DNA from: Bombus terrestris
Taxonomy: Eukaryota > Arthropoda > Insecta > Hymenoptera > Apidae
Length of the DNA: 64,000 bases
Direction: 5' to 3'
NCBI RefSeq assembly: GCF_910591885.1
Contig: NW_025963637.1
Span: 1-64,000, forward strand
Shown: positions 41,951 through 56,760 of the stretch, piece after piece
Layout: each line of letters starts with the position of its first letter
How positions within the stretch are numbered: position 1 is the first letter of the stretch
The notes under the pieces: generated by a model
Told to the model about the DNA's origin: nothing
The model's input: only the letters and a program-made list of their open reading frames with translations
The model's database searches: none
Position numbers and translations under genes: made by a program

Positions 41951-44900
41951 CGTGGGACACCGTTGGACATCGTTGGACACCGTTGGATATCGTTGGACAC
42001 CGTGGGACAACGTGGGACAACGTGGGACACCGTTGGACAACGTGGGACACCGTTGGACATCGTTGGACACCGTGGGACAACGTGGGACAACGTGGGACAA
42101 CGTGGGACAACGTGGGACATCGTGGGACAACGTGGGACAACGTGGGACAACGTGGGACACCGTTGGACAACGTGGGACACCGTTGGACATCGTTGGACAC
42201 CGTTGGATATCGTTGGACACCGTGGGACAACGTGGGACAACGTGGGACACCGTTGGACACCGTGGGACAACGTGGGACAACGTGGGACAACGTGGGACAA
42301 CGTGGGACAACGTGGGACAACGTGGGACAACGTAGGACAACGTGGGACAACGTGGGACACCGTTGGACATCGTTGGACAACGTGGGACATCGTGGGACAA
42401 CGTGGGACAACGTGGGACAACGTGGGACAACGTGGGACACCGTTGGACACCGTGGGACACCGCTGGACACCGTTGGACACCGTGGGACACCGTTGGACAC
42501 CGTTGGACATCGTTGGACACCGTTGGACACCGTTGGACATCGTTGGACACCGTTGGACATCGTTGGACAACGTGGGACATCGTGGGACAACGTGGGACAA
42601 CGTGGGACAACGTGGGACAACGTGGGACACCGTTGGACATCGTTGGACAACGTGGGACAACGTGGGACATCGTGGGACAACGTGGGACAACGTGGGACAA
42701 CGTGGGACAACGTGGGACACCGTTGGACAACGTGGGACACCGTTGGGCATCGTTGGACACCGTTGGACATCGTTGGACACCGTGGGACAACGTGGGACAA
42801 CGTGGGACAACGTGGGACAACGTGGGACACCGTTGGACATCGTTGGATACCGCGGGGCAACGTGGGACAACGTGGGACAACGTGGGACAACGTGGGACAA
42901 CGTGGGACAACGTGGGACAACGTGGGACACCGTTGGACACCGTGGGACAACGTGGGACAACGTGGGACAACGTGGGACAACGTGGGACAACGTGGGACAA
43001 CGTGGGACATCGTGGGACAACGTGGGACAACGTGGGACAACGTGGGACAACGTGGGACATCGTTGGACACCGTGGGACATCGTTGGACACCGTGGGACAA
43101 CGAGGGACAACGTGGGACAACGTGGGACAACGTGGGACAACGTGGGACAACGTGGGACAACGTGGGACACCGTTGGACACCGTGGGACACCGTTGGACAC
43201 CGTTGGACATCGTTGGACATCGTTGGACATCGTTGGACACCGTTGGACACCGTTGGACACCGTTGGACACCGTTGGACATCGGTGGACATCGTGGGACAC
43301 CGTTGGACACCGTTGGACATCGTTGAACACCGTTGGACACCGTGGGACAACGTGGGACAACGTGGGACAACGTGGGACAACGTGGGACAACGTGGGACAA
43401 CGTGGGACAACGTGGGACAACGTGGGACAACGTGGGACTACGTGGGACAACGTGGGACAACGTGGGACAACGTGGGACAACGTGGGACACCGTTGGACAT
43501 CGTTGGACACCGTGGGACACCGTTGGACACCGTTGGACATCGTTGGACACCGTGGGACAACGTGGGACAACGTGGGACACCGTTGGACACCGTGGGACAA
43601 CGTGGGACAACGTGGGACAACGTGGGACACCGTTGGACATCGTTGGACAACGTGGGACAACGTGGGACACCGTTGGACATCGTTGGACAACGTGGGACAA
43701 CGTGGGACAACGTGGGACAACGTGAGACAACGTGGGACACCGTTGGACACAGTTGGACATCGTTGGACACCGTTGGACACCGTGGGACAACGTGGGACAA
43801 CGTGGGACACCGTTGGACATCGTTGGACACCGTGGGACATCGTGGGACAACGTGGGACAACGTGGGACAACGTGGGACAACGTGGGACACCGTTGGACAA
43901 CGTGGGACACCGTTGGACATCGTTGGACACCGTGGGACAACGTGGGACAACGTGGGACAACGTGGGACAACGTGGGACAACGTGGGACATCGTGGGACAA
44001 CGTGGGACAACGTGGGACAACGTGGGACAACGTGGGACAACGTGGGACAACGTGGGACAACGTAGGACAACGTGGGACAACGTGGGACACCGTTGGACAT
44101 CGTTGGACAACGTGGGACATCGTGGGACAACGTGGGACAACGTGGGACAACGTGGGACACCGTTGGACAACGTGGGACACCGTTGGACATCGTTGGACAC
44201 CGTTGGATATCGTTGGACACCGTGGGACAACGTGGGACAACGTGGGACACCGTTGGACACCGTGAGACAACGTGGGACAACGTGGGACAACGTGGGACAA
44301 CGTGGGACAACGTGGGACATCGTGGGACAACGTGGGACAACGTGGGACAACGTGGGACAACGTGGGACAACGTGGGACACCGTTGGACAACGTGGGACAC
44401 CGTGGGACACCGTTGGACAACGTGGGACAACGTGGGACAACGTGGGACAACGTTGGACACCGTTGGACACCGTTGGACACCGTTGGACACCGTTGGACAT
44501 CGGTGGACATCGTGGGACACCGTTGGACACCGTTGGACATCGTTGGACACCGTTGGACACCGTGGGACAACGTGGGACAACGTGGGACAACGTGGGACAA
44601 CGTGGGACAACGTGGGACAACGTGGGACACCGTTGGACACCGTGGGACACCGTTGGACACCGTTGGACATCGTTGGACATCGTTGGACATCGTTGGACAC
44701 CGTTGGACACCGTTGGACACCGTTGGACACCGTTGGACATCGGTGGACATCGTGGGACACCGTGGGACAACGTGGGACACCGTGGGACAACGTGGGACAA
44801 CGTGGGACAACGTGGGACAACGTGGGACAACGTGGGACACCGTTGGACATCGTTGGACACCGTGGGACAACGTGGGACAACGTGGGACACCGTGGGACAC

Positions 44901-47900
44901 CGTAGGACACCGTTGGACATCGTTGGACACCGTGGGACAACGTGGGACAACGTGGGACACCGTTGGACACCGTTGGACATCGTTGGACACCGTGGGACAA
45001 CGTGGGACAACGTGGGACAACGTGGGACAACGTGGGACAACGTGGGACAACGTGGGACAACGTGGGACAACGTGGGACAACGTGGGACATCGTTGGACAC
45101 CGTTGGACACCGTGGGACACCGTGGGACAACGTGGGACAACGTGGGACAACGTGGGACAACGTGGGACAACGTGGGACAACGTGGGACAACGTGGGACAC
45201 CGTTGGACATCGTTGGACACCGTGGGACAACGTGGGACAACGTGGGACAACGTGGGACAACGTGGGACAACGTGGGACACCGTTGGACATCGTTGGACAA
45301 CGTGGGACATCGTGGGACAGCGTGGGACAACGTGGGACAACGTGGGACAACGTGGGACACCGTTGGACACCGTGGGACACCATTGGACACCGTTGGACAC
45401 CGTGGGACACCGTTGGACACCGTTGGACATCGTTGGACACCGTTGGACACCGTTGGACACCGTTGGACACCGTGGGACAACGTGGGACAACGTGGGACAA
45501 CGTGGGACAACGTGGGACAACGTGGGACAACGTGGGACAACGTGGGACAACGTGGGACACCGTTGGACATCGTTGGACACCGTGGGACAACGTGGGACAA
45601 CGTGGGACAACGTGGGACAACGTGGGACAACGTGGGACAACGTGGGACAACGTGGGACAACGTGGGACACCGTTGGACATCGTTGGACATCGTTGGACAC
45701 CGTTGGACACCGTTGGACACCGTTGGACACCGTTGGACATCGGTGGACATCGTGGGACACCGTTGGACACCGTTGGACATCGTTGGACACCGTGGGACAA
45801 CGTGGGACAACGTGGGACAACGTGGGACAACGTGGGACAACGTGGGACAACGTGGGACAACGTGGGACAACGTGGGACTACGTGGGACAACGTGGGACAA
45901 CGTGGGACAACGTGGGACAACGTGGGACACCGTTGGACATCGTTGGACACCGTGGGACACCGCTGGACACCGTTGGACATCGTTGGACACCGTGGGACAA
46001 CGTGGGACAACGTGGGACAACGTGGGACACCGTTGGACACCGTTGGACAACGTGGGACAACGTGGGACAGCGTGGGACAACGTGGGACAACGTGGGACAC
46101 CGTTGGACATCGTTGGACAACGTGGGACAACGTGGGACAACGTGGGACAACGTGGGACACCGTTGGACATCGTTGGACAACGTGGGACAACGTGGGACAA
46201 CGTGGGACAACGTGGGACACCGTTGGATATCGTTGGACAACGTGGGACAACGTGGGACAACGTGGGACAACGTGGGACAACGTGGGACAACGTGGGACAA
46301 CGTGGGACACCGTGGGACACAGTTGGACACCGTGGGACACCGTTGGGCACCGTTGGACATCGTTGGACACCGTGGGACAACGTGGGACAACGTGGGACAC
46401 CGTGGGACAACGTGGGACAACGTGGGACAACGTGGGACAACGTGGGACAACGTGGGACAACGTGGGACAACGTGGGACACCGTTGGATATCGTTGGACAA
46501 CGTGGGACAACGTGGGACAACGTGGGACAACGTGGGACAACGTGGGACAACGTGGGACAACGTGGGACACCGTGGGACACAGTTGGACACCGTGGGACAC
46601 CGTTGGGCACCGTTGGACATCGTTGGACACCGTGGGACAACGTGGGACAACGTGGGACACCGTGGGACAACGTGGGACAACGTGGGACAACGTGGGACAA
46701 CGTGGGACACCGTGGGACACCGTGGGACACCGTGGGACACCGTTGGACACCGTGGGACACCGTTGGACACCGTGGGACACCGTTGGACACCGTTGGACAT
46801 CGTTGGACACCGTTGTACACCGCTGGACACCGTTGGACACCGTGGGACAACGTGGGACAACGTGGGACAACGTGGGACAACGTGGGACAACGTGGGACAA
46901 CGTGGGACAACGTGGGACAACGTGGGACAACGTGGGACAACGTAGGACAACGTGGGACAACGTGGGACAACGTGGGACAACGTGGGACAACGTGGGACAC
47001 CGTTGGACACCGTGGGACACCGTTGGACACCGTTGGACATCGTTGGACACCGTGGGACATCGTGGGACAACGTGGGACAACGTGGGACAACGTGGGACAA
47101 CGTGGGACACCGTTGGACAACGTGGGACACCGTTGGACATCGTTGGACACCGTGGGACAACGTGGGACAACGTGGGACAACGTGGGACAACGTGGGACAA
47201 CGTGGGACATCGTGGGACAACGTGGGACAACGTGGGACAACGTGGGACAACGTGGGACACCGTTGGACAACGTGGGACACCGTTGGGCATCGTTGGACAC
47301 CGTGGGACAACGTGGGACAACGTGGGACAACGTGGGACAACGTGGGACAACGTGGGACAACGTGGGACAACGTGGGACAACGTGGGACAACGTGGGACAA
47401 CGTGGGACAACGTGGGACATCGTGGGACAACGTGGGACAACGTGGGACAACGTGGGACAACGTGGGACAACGTGGGACACCGTTGGACATCGTTGGACAC
47501 CGTGGGACAACGTGGGACAACGTGGGACACCGTTGGACACCGTTGGACATCGTTGGACACCGTTGGACACCGTGGGACAACGTGGGACAACGTGGGACAA
47601 CGTGGGACAACGTGGGACAACGTGGGACAACGTGGGACAACGTGGGACAACGTGGGACAACGTTGGACACCGTGGGACAACGTGGGACAACGTGGGACAC
47701 CGTTGGACACCGTTGGACATCGTTGGACACCGTGGGACAACGTGGGACAACGTGGGACAACGTGGGACAACGTGGGACAACGTGGGACAACGTGGGACAA
47801 CGTGGGACAACGTGGGACAACGTGGGACATCGTTGGACACCGTTGGACACCGTGGGACACCGTGGGACAACGTGGGACAACGTGGCACAACGTGGGACAA

Positions 47901-50900
47901 CGTGGGACAACGTGGGACAACGTGGGACAACGTGGGACACCGTTGGACATCGTTGGACACCGTGGGACAACGTGGGACAACGTGGGACAACGTGGGACAA
48001 CGTGGGACAACGTGGGACACCGTTGGACATCGTTGGACAACGTGGGACATCGTGGGACAGCGTGGGACAACGTGGGACAACGTGGGACAACGTGGGACAC
48101 CGTTGGACACCGTGGGACACCATTGGACACCGTTGGACACCGTGGGACACCGTTGGACACCGTTGGACATCGTTGGACACCGTTGGACACCGTTGGACAC
48201 CGTTGGACACCGTGGGACAACGTGGGACAACGTGGGACAACGTGGGACAACGTGGGACAACGTGGGACAACGTGGGACAACGTGGGACAACGTGGGACAA
48301 CGTGGGACAACGTGGGACAACGTGGGACAACGTGGGACAACGTGGGACATCGTGGGACAACGTGGGACAACGTGGGACAACGTGGGACAACGTGGGACAT
48401 CGTTGGACACCGTTGGACACCGTGGGACAACGTGGGACAACGTGGGACAACGTGGGACACCGTTGGACATCGTTGGACAACGTGGGACATCGTGGGACAA
48501 CGTGGGACACCGTGGGACAACGTGGGACAACGTGGGACAACGTGGGACACCGTGGGACAACGTGGGACAACGTGGGACACCGTGGGACACCGTAGGACAC
48601 CGTTGGACATCGTTGGACAACGTGGGACAACGTGGGACAACGTGGGACAACGTGGGACAACGTGGGACAACGTGGGACAACGTGGGACAACGTGGGACAA
48701 CGTGGGACAACGTGGGACATCGTTGGACACCGTTGGACACCGTGGGACAACGTGGGACAACGTGGGACAACGTGGGACACCGTGGGACAACGTGGGACAA
48801 CGTGGGACACCGTGGGACATCGTTGGACACCGTGGGACAACGTGGGACAACGTGGGACAACGTGGGACAACGTGGGACACCGTTGGACATCGTTGGACAC
48901 CGGGGGGCAACGTGGGACAACGTGGGACAACGTGGGACAACGTGGGACAACGTGGGACAACGTGGGACACCGTTGGACATCGTTCGACACCGGGGGACAT
49001 CGTGGGACAACGTGGGACACCGTGGGACAACGTGGGACAACGTGGCACAACGTGGGACACCGTGGGACAACGTGGGACAACGTGGGACACCGTGGGACAC
49101 CGTAGGACACCGTTGGACATCGTTGGACACCGTGGGACATCGTTGGACACCGTGGGACAACGTGGGACAACGTGGGACACCGTGGGACACAGTTGGACAC
49201 CGTGGGACACCGTTGGGCACCGTTGGACATCGTTGGACACCGTGGGACAACGTGGGACAACGTGGGACACCGTGGGACAACGTGGGACAACGTGGGACAA
49301 CGTGGGACAACGTGGGACACCGTTGGACACCGTGGCACACCGTTGGACACCGTTGGACACCGTGGGACACCGTTGGACACCGTTGGACACCGTGGGACAC
49401 CGTTGGACACCGTTGGACATCGTTGGACACCGTTGGACACCGTTGGACACCGTGGGACAACGTGGGACAACGTGGGACAACGTGGGACAACGTGGGACAA
49501 CGTGGGACAACGTGGGACAACGTGGGACAACGTGGGACAACGTGGGACAACGTGGGACAACGTGGGACAACGTGGGACACCGTTGGACACCGTGGGACAA
49601 CGTGGGACAACGTGGGACAACGTGGGACACCGTGGGACACCGTTGGACAACGTGGGACAACGTGGGACAACGTGGGACAACGTTGGACACCGTTGGACAC
49701 CGTTGGACACCGTTGGACACCGTTGGACACCGTTGGACATCGGTGGACATCGTGGGACACCGTTGGACACCGTTGGACATCGTTGGACACCGTTGGACAC
49801 CGTGGGACAACGTGGGACAACGTGGGACAACGTGGGACAACGTGGGACAACGTGGGACAACGTGGGACACCGTTGGACACCGTGGGACACCGTTGGACAC
49901 CGTTGGACATCGTTGGACATCGTTGGACATCGTTGGACACCGTTGGACACCGTTGGACACCGTTGGACACCGTTGGACATCGGTGGACATCGTGGGACAC
50001 CGTGGGACAACGTGGGACACCGTGGGACAACGTGGGACAACGTGGGACAACGTGGGACAACGTGGGACAACGTGGGACACCGTTGGACATCGTTGGACAC
50101 CGTGGGACAACGTGGGACAACGTGGGACACCGTGGGACACCGTAGGACACCGTTGGACATCGTTGGACACCGTGGGACAACGTGGGACAACGTGGGACAC
50201 CGTTGGACACCGTTGGACATCGTTGGACACCGTGGGACAACGTGGGACAACGTGGGACAACGTGGGACAACGTGGGACAACGTGGGACAACGTGGGACAA
50301 CGTGGGACAACGTGGGACAACGTGGGACATCGTTGGACACCGTTGGACACCGTGGGACACCGTGGGACAACGTGGGACAACGTGGGACAACGTGGGACAA
50401 CGTGGGACAACGTGGGACAACGTGGGACAACGTGGGACACCGTTGGACATCGTTGGACACCGTGGGACAACGTGGGACAACGTGGGACAACGTGGGACAA
50501 CGTGGGACACCGTTGGACATCGTTGGACACCGGGGGGCAACGTGGGACAACGTGGGACAACGTGGGACAACGTGGGACAACGTGGGACAACGTGGGACAA
50601 CGTGGGACACCGTTGGACAGCGTTGGACAACGTGGGACATCGTGGGACAGCGTGGGACAACGTGGGACAACGTGGGACAACGTGGGACACCGTTGGACAC
50701 CGTGGGACACCGTTGGACACCGTTGGACACCGTGGGACACCGTTGGACACCGTTGGACATCGTTGGACACCGTTGGACACCGTTGGACACCGTTGGACAC
50801 CGTGGGACAACGTGGGACAACGTGGGACAACGTGGGACAACGTGGGACAACGTGGGACATCGTGGGACAACGTGGGACAACGTGGGACAACGTGGGACAA

Positions 50901-51690
50901 CGTGGGACATCGTTGGACACCGTTGGACACCGTGGGACAACGTGGGACAACGTGGGACAACGTGGGACACCGTGGGACATCGTGGGACAACGTGGGACAT
51001 CGTGGGACAACGTGGGACACCGTGGGACAACGTGGGACAACGTGGGACAACGTGGGACACCGTGGGACAACGTGGGACAACGTGGGACACCGTGGGACAC
51101 CGTAGGACACCGTTGGACATCGTTGGACACCGTGGGACATCGTTGGACACAGTGGGACAACGTGGGACAACGTGGGACAACGTGGGACAACGTGGGACAA
51201 CGTGGGACAACGTGGGACACCGTGGGACAACGTGGGACAACGTGGGACACCGTGGGACACCGTAGGACACCGTTGGACATCGTTGGACACCGTGGGACAT
51301 CGTTGGACACCGTGGGACAACGTGGGACAACGTGGGACAACGTGGGACAACGTGGGACAACGTGGGACAACGTGGGACAACGTGGGACAACGTGGGACAA
51401 CGTGGGACAACGTGGGACATCGTGGGACAACGTGGGACAACGTGGGACAACGTGGGACAACGTGGGACATCGTTGGACACCGTTGGACACCGTGGGACAA
51501 CGTGGGACAACGTGGGACAACGTGGGACAACGTGGGACAACGTGGGACAACGTGGGACAACGTGGGACAACGTGGGACACCGTTGGACATCGTTGGACAC
51601 CGTGGGACAACGTGGGACAACGTGGGACAACGTGGGACAACGTGGGACAACGTGGGACAACGTGGGACAACGTGGGACATCGTGGGACAA
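41951..51690. repeat. Recent 10-kb tandem duplication, copy 2
   Basis: Head-to-tail partner of copy 1. Base differences from copy 1 that I found: CGAGGGACAA at 43,101 (consensus at 33,011), CGTTGGACAC at 43,191 (CGTGGGACAC at 33,101), CGTTGGACAT at 44,531 (CGTTGGACAA at 34,441), two units at 46,711 and 46,731, and CGTGGGACAA at 48,661 (CGTGGGACAT at 38,571). A two-decamer deletion lies near 48,780-48,840 and a seven-decamer shortening of a CGTGGGACAA run ends near 50,850. At 51,101 this copy has a CGTAGGACAC where copy 1 (41,111) has CGTGGGACAC. The match ends just before CGTTGGACCC at 51,711. Confidence 0.93.
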
Positions 51691-52330
51691 CGTGGGACAA
51701 CGTGGGACATCGTTGGACCCCGTTGGACACCGTGGGACAACGTGGGACAACGTGGGACAACGTGGGACAACGTGGGACAACGTGGGACAACGTGGGACAA
51801 CGTGGGACAACGTGGGACAACGTGGGACAACGTGGGACACCGTTGGACATCGTTGGACACCGTGGGACAACGTGGGACAACGTGGGACAACGTGGGACAA
51901 CGTGGGACACCGTTGGACATCGTTGGACACCGGGGGGCAACGTGGGACAACGTGGGACAACGTGGGACAACGTGGGACAACGTGGGACAACGTGGGACAA
52001 CGTGGGACACCGTTGGACATCGTTGGACACCGGGGGACATCGTGGGACAACGTGGGACACCGTGGGACAACGTGGGACAACGTGGGACAACGTGGGACAC
52101 CGTGGGACAACGTGGGACAACGTGGGACACCGTGGGACACCGTAGGACACCGTTGGACATCGTTGGACACCGTGGGACATCGTTGGACACCGTGGGACAA
52201 CGTGGGACAACGTGGGACAACGTGGGACAACGTGGGACAACGTGGGACAACGTGGGACAACGTGGGACAACGTGGGACAACGTGGGACAACGTGGGACAC
52301 CGTTGGACATCGTTGGACACCGTGGGACAA

Positions 52331-52550
52331 CGTAGGACAACGTGGGACAACGTGGGACACCGTTGGACATCGTTGGACAACGTGGGACATCGTGGGACAG
52401 CGTGGGACAACGTGGGACAACGTGGGACAACGTGGGACACCGTTGGACACCGTGGGACACCGTTGGACACCGTTGGACACCGTGGGACACCGTTGGACAC
52501 CGTTGGACATCGTTGGACACCGTTGGACACCGTTGGACACCGTTGGACAC
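52331..52550. repeat. 220-bp module E, copy with CGTAGGACAA start (1 of 4)
   Basis: It begins with CGTAGGACAA, carries the rare CGTGGGACAG six units later (52,391), and ends with four CGTTGGACAC units. The part from CGTGGGACAG onward is also found at 35,221, 37,961, 40,581, 45,311, 48,051 and 50,641 inside the 10-kb copies, making ten copies in all. Confidence 0.9.
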
Positions 52551-53720
52551 CGTGGGACAACGTGGGACAACGTGGGACAACGTGGGACAACGTGGGACAA
52601 CGTGGGACAACGTGGGACAACGTGGGACACCGTTGGACATCGTTGGACACCGTGGGACAACGTGGGACAACGTGGGACAACGTGGGACAACGTGGGACAA
52701 CGTGGGACACCGTGGGACAACGTGGGACAACGTGGGACACCGTGGGACACCGTAGGACACCGTTGGACATCGTTGGACACCGTGGGACATCGTTGGACAC
52801 CGTGGGACAACGTGGGACAACGTGGGACAACGTGGGACAACGTGGGACAACGTGGGACAACGTGGGACAACGTGGGACAACGTGGGACATCGTGGGACAA
52901 CGTGGGACAACGTGGGACAACGTGGGACAACGTGGGACAACGTGGGACACCGTTGGACATCGTTGGACACCGTGGGACAACGTGGGACAACGTGGGACAA
53001 CGTGGGACAACGTGGGACAACGTGGGACAACGTGGGACATCGTGGGACAACGTGGGACAACGTGGGACAACGTGGGACAACGTGGGACAACGTGGGACAA
53101 CGTGGGACAACGTGGGACACCGTTGGACATCGTTGGACACCGGGGGGCAACGTGGGACAACGCGGGACAACGTGGGACAACGTGGGACAACGTGGGACAA
53201 CGTGGGACAACGTGGGACACCGTTGGACACCGTGGGACAACGTGGGACAACGTGGGACAACGTGGGACAACGTGGGACAACGTGGGACAACGTGGGACAA
53301 CGTGGGACAACGTGGGACAACGTGGGACAACGTGGGACAACGTGGGACAACGTGGGACAACGTGGGACAACGTGGGACAACGTGGGACACCGTTGGACAT
53401 CGTTGGACAACGTGGGACAACGTGGGACAACGTGGGACAACGTGGGACAACGTGGGACAACGTGGGACAACGTGGGACAACGTGGGACAACGTGGGACAA
53501 CGTGGGACAACGTGGGACAACGTGGGACAACGTGGGACAACGTGGGACAACGTGGGACAACGTGGGACAACGTGGGACACCGTTGGACATCGTTGGACAA
53601 CGTGGGACAACGTGGGACAACGTGGGACAACGTGGGACAACGTGGGACAACGTGGGACAACGTGGGACAACGTGGGACAACGTGGGACACCGTTGGACAT
53701 CGTTTGACACCGTGGGACAA

Positions 53721-53940
53721 CGTAGGACAACGTGGGACAACGTGGGACACCGTTGGACATCGTTGGACAACGTGGGACATCGTGGGACAGCGTGGGACAA
53801 CGTGGGACAACGTGGGACAACGTGGGACACCGTTGGACACCGTGGGACACCATTGGACACCGTTGGACACCGTGGGACACCGTTGGACACCGTTGGACAT
53901 CGTTGGACACCGTTGGACACCGTTGGACACCGTTGGACAC
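53721..53940. repeat. 220-bp module E (2 of 4)
   Basis: Same unit order as 52,331-52,550 except for CATTGGACAC at 53,851. The copies at 35,291, 38,031, 45,381 and 48,121 share that G-to-A change; the other five copies lack it. Just upstream, CGTTTGACAC at 53,701 makes a + strand TGA. Confidence 0.9.
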
Positions 53941-54300
53941 CGTGGGACAACGTGGGACAACGTGGGACAACGTGGGACACCGTTGGACACCGTTGGACAT
54001 CGTTGGACATCGTTGGACACCGTTGGACATCGTTGGACATCGTTGGACATCGTTGGACACCGTTGGACACCGTGGGACAACGTGGGACAACGTGGGACAA
54101 CGTGGGACACCGTTGGACACCGTTGGACATCGTTGGACACCGTTGGACACCGTGGGACAACGTGGGGCAACGTGGGACAACGTGGGACAACGTGGGACAA
54201 CGTGGGACAACGTGGGACAACGTGGGACAACGTGGGACAACGTGGGACAACGTGGGACAACGTGGGACACCGTTGGACATCGTTGGACACCGTGGGACAA

Positions 54301-54520
54301 CGTAGGACAACGTGGGACAACGTGGGACACCGTTGGACATCGTTGGACAACGTGGGACATCGTGGGACAGCGTGGGACAACGTGGGACAACGTGGGACAA
54401 CGTGGGACACCGTTGGACACCGTGGGACACCGTTGGACACCGTTGGACACCGTGGGACACCGTTGGACACCGTTGGACATCGTTGGACACCGTTGGACAC
54501 CGTTGGACACCGTTGGACAC
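54301..54520. repeat. 220-bp module E (3 of 4)
   Basis: Unit order identical to 52,331-52,550, with CGTGGGACAG at 54,361. It lies 580 bp after the previous copy. Confidence 0.9.
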
Positions 54521-56540
54521 CGTGGGACAACGTGGGACAACGTGGGACAACGTGGGACAACGTGGGACAACGTGGGACAACGTGGGACAACGTGGGACAC
54601 CGTTGGACACCGTTGGACATCGTTGGACACCGTTGGACACCGTTGGACACCGTTGGACACCGTGGGACAACGTGGGACAACGTGGGACAACGTGGGACAA
54701 CGTGGGACACCGTTGGACACCGTTGGACATCGTTGGACATCGTTGGACACCGTTGGACATCGTTGGACATCGTTGGACATCGTTGGACACCGTTGGACAC
54801 CGTGGGACACCGTTGGACATCGTTGGACACCGTGGGACAACGTGGGACAACGTGGGACAACGTGGGACAACGTGGGACAACGTGGGACAACGTGGGACAA
54901 CGTGGGACAACGTGGGACATCGTGGGACAACGTGGGACAACGTGGGACAACGTGGGACAACGTGGGACATCGTTGGACACCGTTGGACACCGTGGGACAA
55001 CGTGGGACAACGTGGGACAACGTGGGACAACGTGGGACAACGTGGGACAACGTGGGACAACGTGGGACAACGTGGGACACCGTTGGACATCGTTGGACAC
55101 CGTGGGACAACGTGGGACAACGTTGGACAACGTGGGACAACGTGGGACACCGTTGGACATCGTTGGACACCGGGGGGCAACGTGGGACAACGTGGGACAA
55201 CGTGGGACAACGTGGGACAACGTGGGACAACGTGGGACAACGTGGGACACCGTTGGACATCGTTGGACACCGGGGGACATCGTGGGACAACGTGGGACAC
55301 CGTGGGACAACGTGGGACAACGTGGGACAACGTGGGACACCGTGGGACAACGTGGGACAACGTGGGACACCGTGGGACACCGTAGGACACCGTTGGACAT
55401 CGTTGGACACCGTGGGACATCGTTGGACACCGTGGGACAACGTGGGACAACGTGGGACAACGTGGGACAACGTGGGACAACGTGGGACAACGTGGGACAA
55501 CGTGGGACATCGTGGGACAACGTGGGACAACGTGGGACAACGTGGGACAACGTGGGACAACGTGGGACACCGTTGGACATCGTTGGACACCGTGGGACAA
55601 CGTGGGACAACGTGGGACAACGTGGGACAACGTGGGACAACGTGGGACAACGTGGGACAACGTGGGACAACGTGGGACATCGTGGGACAACGTGGGACAA
55701 CGTGGGACAACGTGGGACAACGTGGGACATCGTTGGACACCGTTGGACACCGTGGGACAACGTGGGACAACGTGGGACAACGTGGGACAACGTGGGACAA
55801 CGTGGGACAACGTGGGACAACGTGGGACAACGTGGGACACCGTTGGACATCGTTGGACACCGTGGGACAACGTGGGACAACGTGGGACAACGTGGGACAA
55901 CGTGGGACACCGTTGGACATCGTTGGACACCGGGGGGCAACGTGGGACAACGCGGGACAACGTGGGACAACGTGGGACAACGTGGGACAACGTGGGACAA
56001 CGTGGGACACCGTTGGACACCGTGGGACAACGTGGGACAACGTGGGACAACGTGGGACAACGTGGGACAACGTGGGACAACGTGGGACAACGTGGGACAC
56101 CGTTGGACACCGTGGGACAACGTGGGACAACGTGGGACAACGTGGGACACCGTTGGACATCGTTGGACACCGTGGGACAACGTGGGACAACGTGGGACAA
56201 CGTGGGACAACGTGGGACAACGTGGGACAACGTGGGACACCGTTGGACATCGTTGGACAACGTGGGACATCGTGGGACAACGTGGGACAACGTGGGACAA
56301 CGTGGGACAACGTGGGACAACGTGGGACAACGTGGGACAACGTGGGACAACGTGGGACAACGTGGGACAACGTGGGACAACGTGGGACACCGTTGGACAT
56401 CGTTGGACAACGTGGGACAACGTGGGACAACGTGGGACAACGTGGGACAACGTGGGACAACGTGGGACAACGTGGGACAACGTGGGACAACGTGGGACAA
56501 CGTGGGACACCGTTGGACATCGTTGGACACCGTGGGACAA

Positions 56541-56760
56541 CGTAGGACAACGTGGGACAACGTGGGACACCGTTGGACATCGTTGGACAACGTGGGACAT
56601 CGTGGGACAGCGTGGGACAACGTGGGACAACGTGGGACAACGTGGGACACCGTTGGACACCGTGGGACACCGTTGGACACCGTTGGACACCGTGGGACAC
56701 CGTTGGACACCGTTGGACATCGTTGGACACCGTTGGACACCGTTGGACACCGTTGGACAC
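56541..56760. repeat. 220-bp module E (4 of 4)
   Basis: Unit order identical to 52,331-52,550, with CGTGGGACAG at 56,601. It is the last copy in the window; none follows in block VII. Confidence 0.9.
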
